Shown in pieces: positions 5,710 through 6,556 of a DNA stretch of 6,556 nt. This DNA comes from Thaumarchaeota archaeon S13 (GTDB lineage Archaea; Thermoproteota; Nitrososphaeria; Nitrososphaerales; Nitrosopumilaceae), in contig RHFA01000172.1 in assembly GCA_003724275.1 (NCBI GenBank), forward strand, positions 1 through 6,556, given 5' to 3'. Position 1 is the stretch's first letter. Each line of letters opens with the position of its first letter. The notes beneath the pieces were generated by a model, which was not told where the DNA came from, searched no databases, and was given only the letters and a program-made list of their open reading frames with translations. The position numbers and the translations under genes were made by a program.

Positions 5710-6049
5710 CTGTCATGTTCTTTATATATTAAAATTTGATTATATTCATAAATTTACGAAAATTTGACTTTTTACCAACTTTTCCTGATTATGGACTTTT
5801 TTGTGATAAATCCTGACTTTCACAACTTTTCCTGATTATGGGCTTTTTTGTGATAAATCCTGACTTTCACAACTTTTCCTGATTATGGGCTTTTTTGTGA
5901 TATGCTCGCCAGGATGGCCTCGGGGACGGGGCGAACCTGTGCCAGTGCCATGGGGCGCCGCCCGTCCAGGGCCGCCGGACAGGAGCGCGGAGCCGGAAGG
6001 GGGCGGAGCCTGCCCGAGTGCCTCTCGAGCGCGGCGCTGCGCCTCACTC
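5710..6049. other. Divergent intergenic region, no clear gene
   Basis: This region separates the GHKL operon from the heptulosonate synthase gene. Positions 5710-5776 are very AT-rich and hold a degenerate relative of the 47-bp unit. Positions 5777-5902 are the repeat array. Positions 5903-6049 are GC-rich with no convincing complete gene. A short minus-strand peptide MALAQVRPVPEAILASI at 5951-5901, running into the repeats, has native-like codon use and might be a gene remnant. Confidence 0.5.
5777..5902. repeat. Tandem 47-bp repeats, 2 full copies plus a 32-bp partial
   Basis: Copies start at 5777, 5824 and 5871, all with AACTTTTCCTGATTATGG (the third-last base of unit 1 aside, identical). 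Copies 1 and 2 differ at one base only (A versus G at 5795/5842). The third stops after 32 bp at 5902. Each unit has a T6 run. Each full unit also opens a dyad TTGTGA-N13-TCACAA that closes in the next unit (5801-5825, 5848-5872). The third copy keeps only the first arm (5895-5900). There are no spacers, so it is not CRISPR. The array lies 68-204 bp upstream of the GHKL TATA box centre. Operator array, element end or replication iterons are all possible. Confidence 0.92.
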
Positions 6050-6057
6050 TTTTTAAA
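6050..6057 (+). promoter_or_regulatory. TATA box of the heptulosonate synthase gene
   Basis: TTTTTAAA stands alone in GC-rich DNA and is centred 27.5 bp before the ATG at 6081, again implying a leaderless mRNA. Confidence 0.7.
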
Positions 6058-6080
6058 TGGGCCGGCCGGCCCCGCGCGGC

Positions 6081-6556
6081 ATGGTCGACGCGCGCGCGCT
6101 GCGCATGGGGCACATCATGCGCGGCGGCAGGATGCTCTGCATACCGATGGACCACGGGATATCCAACGGCCCGATCAGGGGGCTAGAGGACCCGCGCGGC
6201 GTGATCGCCGAGTGCGACGGCCACGGGCTCACGTGCGTCATCATCAACAAGGGGATTGTGCGCGCGCTGCCCGCTCCGCCGTCAGCAGGCATACTCGTCC
6301 ACTTTTCGGCCAGCACGTCGCTCTCGCCATACCCAAACCGCAAGATGATCACGGGCAGCGTGGAGGAGGCCGTGCGCATTGGCGCCGACGGCGTCTCGCT
6401 GCACATCAACGTGGGCGGCAAGGAGGAGCCCGAGATGCTAGAGCAGCTCGGGACAGTCGCCGACGCGTGCGACGAGTGGGGCATGCCGCTGCTGGCAATG
6501 ATGTACCCGCGGGGCGAGAACATTGCCGACGCGCACGATCCGGAAACCGTCGCGCA
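6081..6556 (+). CDS. 2-amino-3,7-dideoxy-D-threo-hept-6-ulosonate synthase (AroA'), N-terminal 158 residues
   Basis: A class I aldolase-type enzyme that condenses an aspartate semialdehyde unit with a fructose-phosphate-derived fragment (6-deoxy-5-ketofructose 1-phosphate). This is the first step of the archaeal alternative route to 3-dehydroquinate and aromatic amino acids, as in Methanocaldococcus MJ0400. Visible family motifs are IPMDHGISNGPI (about residues 21-32, with the catalytic Asp), NKGIVRALPA, VHFSASTSLSPYPNRK, GADGVSLHINVG and GMPLLAMMYPRG (with the catalytic Tyr). The Schiff-base lysine lies beyond the window edge and cannot be checked. It is truncated by the window, not broken. 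ATG at 6081 is set by the TATA spacing. The fructose-bisphosphate aldolase of the same family is an alternative, but the MYPRG and MDHGxSNGP motifs favour the ulosonate enzyme. It often leads a shikimate-pathway cluster. Confidence 0.9.
   Translation, partial: MVDARALRMGHIMRGGRMLCIPMDHGISNGPIRGLEDPRGVIAECDGHGLTCVIINKGIVRALPAPPSAGILVHFSASTSLSPYPNRKMITGSVEEAVRIGADGVSLHINVGGKEEPEMLEQLGTVADACDEWGMPLLAMMYPRGENIADAHDPETVA

Larger units (their letters stand above)
3398..5902. other. Low-GC accessory segment, probably acquired
   Basis: The two genes here have about 50% GC (30 of 60 bases at 4201-4260), against about 70% nearby (43 of 60 at 2221-2280). The upstream region drops to 9 of 60 at 5701-5760. 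The right edge is sharp: AT-rich repeat DNA stops at 5902 and GC-rich DNA begins. The left edge lies at the end of the small gene, near 3398. No integrase, transposase or terminal inverted repeat is visible, so the means of transfer is unknown. Similar sequences CTTTTACCAATTTTCC (3398-3413) and CTTTTTACCAACTTTTCC (5768-5785) lie near the two sides. Confidence 0.5.

Noticed and set aside
5072..5767. Plus-strand 231-codon frame opposite the GHKL N-terminus
   Set aside because: The minus-strand frame has all GHKL motifs; the plus frame is Ser/Pro/Leu-rich and runs through the promoter and AT-rich leader.
5777..5902. CRISPR array
   Set aside because: The 47-bp units are directly adjacent with no unique spacers, and no cas gene is present.

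Overview
The window reads as a GC-rich archaeal chromosome, most likely from the Thaumarchaeota (ammonia-oxidising archaea). A Cenarchaeum-like, high-GC lineage fits best. Four things support this: an intron-containing tRNA-Tyr with a bulge-helix-bulge splice site, archaeal TATA boxes about 27 bp upstream of start codons with no untranslated leader, an archaeal-type 2-amino-3,7-dideoxy-D-threo-hept-6-ulosonate synthase, and an scpA-scpB kleisin operon. The genus is an inference; the archaeal assignment is firm.

Layout, left to right. Positions 1-488 (minus) hold the N-terminal part of an unrecognised protein cut by the window edge. It diverges from a tRNA-Tyr(GUA) gene at 597-717 (plus) with a 47-nt intron. 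Next come a zinc/NAD medium-chain alcohol dehydrogenase (736-1788, minus) and, diverging from it, the scpA-scpB operon (1886-3117, plus), which encodes the kleisin and winged-helix partners of SMC. Positions 3118-3397 are a hairpin-rich, apparently non-coding gap.

Positions 3398-5902 form a compositionally distinct segment: about 50% GC in its genes and about 15% in part of its upstream region, against roughly 70% in its neighbours. It carries a two-gene minus-strand operon: a GHKL ATPase resembling prokaryotic MORC/MutL-type ATPases (3808-5676), then, overlapping it by 4 nt, a 136-residue unrecognised protein (3401-3811). Upstream of the operon are at least two and a half tandem copies of a 47-bp AT-rich repeat (5777-5902), stopping exactly where the GC-rich chromosome resumes. 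This segment looks like a horizontally acquired accessory cassette, possibly a defence or DNA-transaction module, and is the most interesting part of the window.

The right end (6081-6556, plus) is the start of the first enzyme of the archaeal alternative route to 3-dehydroquinate, cut by the window edge. Housekeeping genes (tRNA, chromosome organisation, aromatic amino-acid synthesis, a dehydrogenase) thus flank one foreign-looking operon. Two genes that run off the window edges were found by direct translation.
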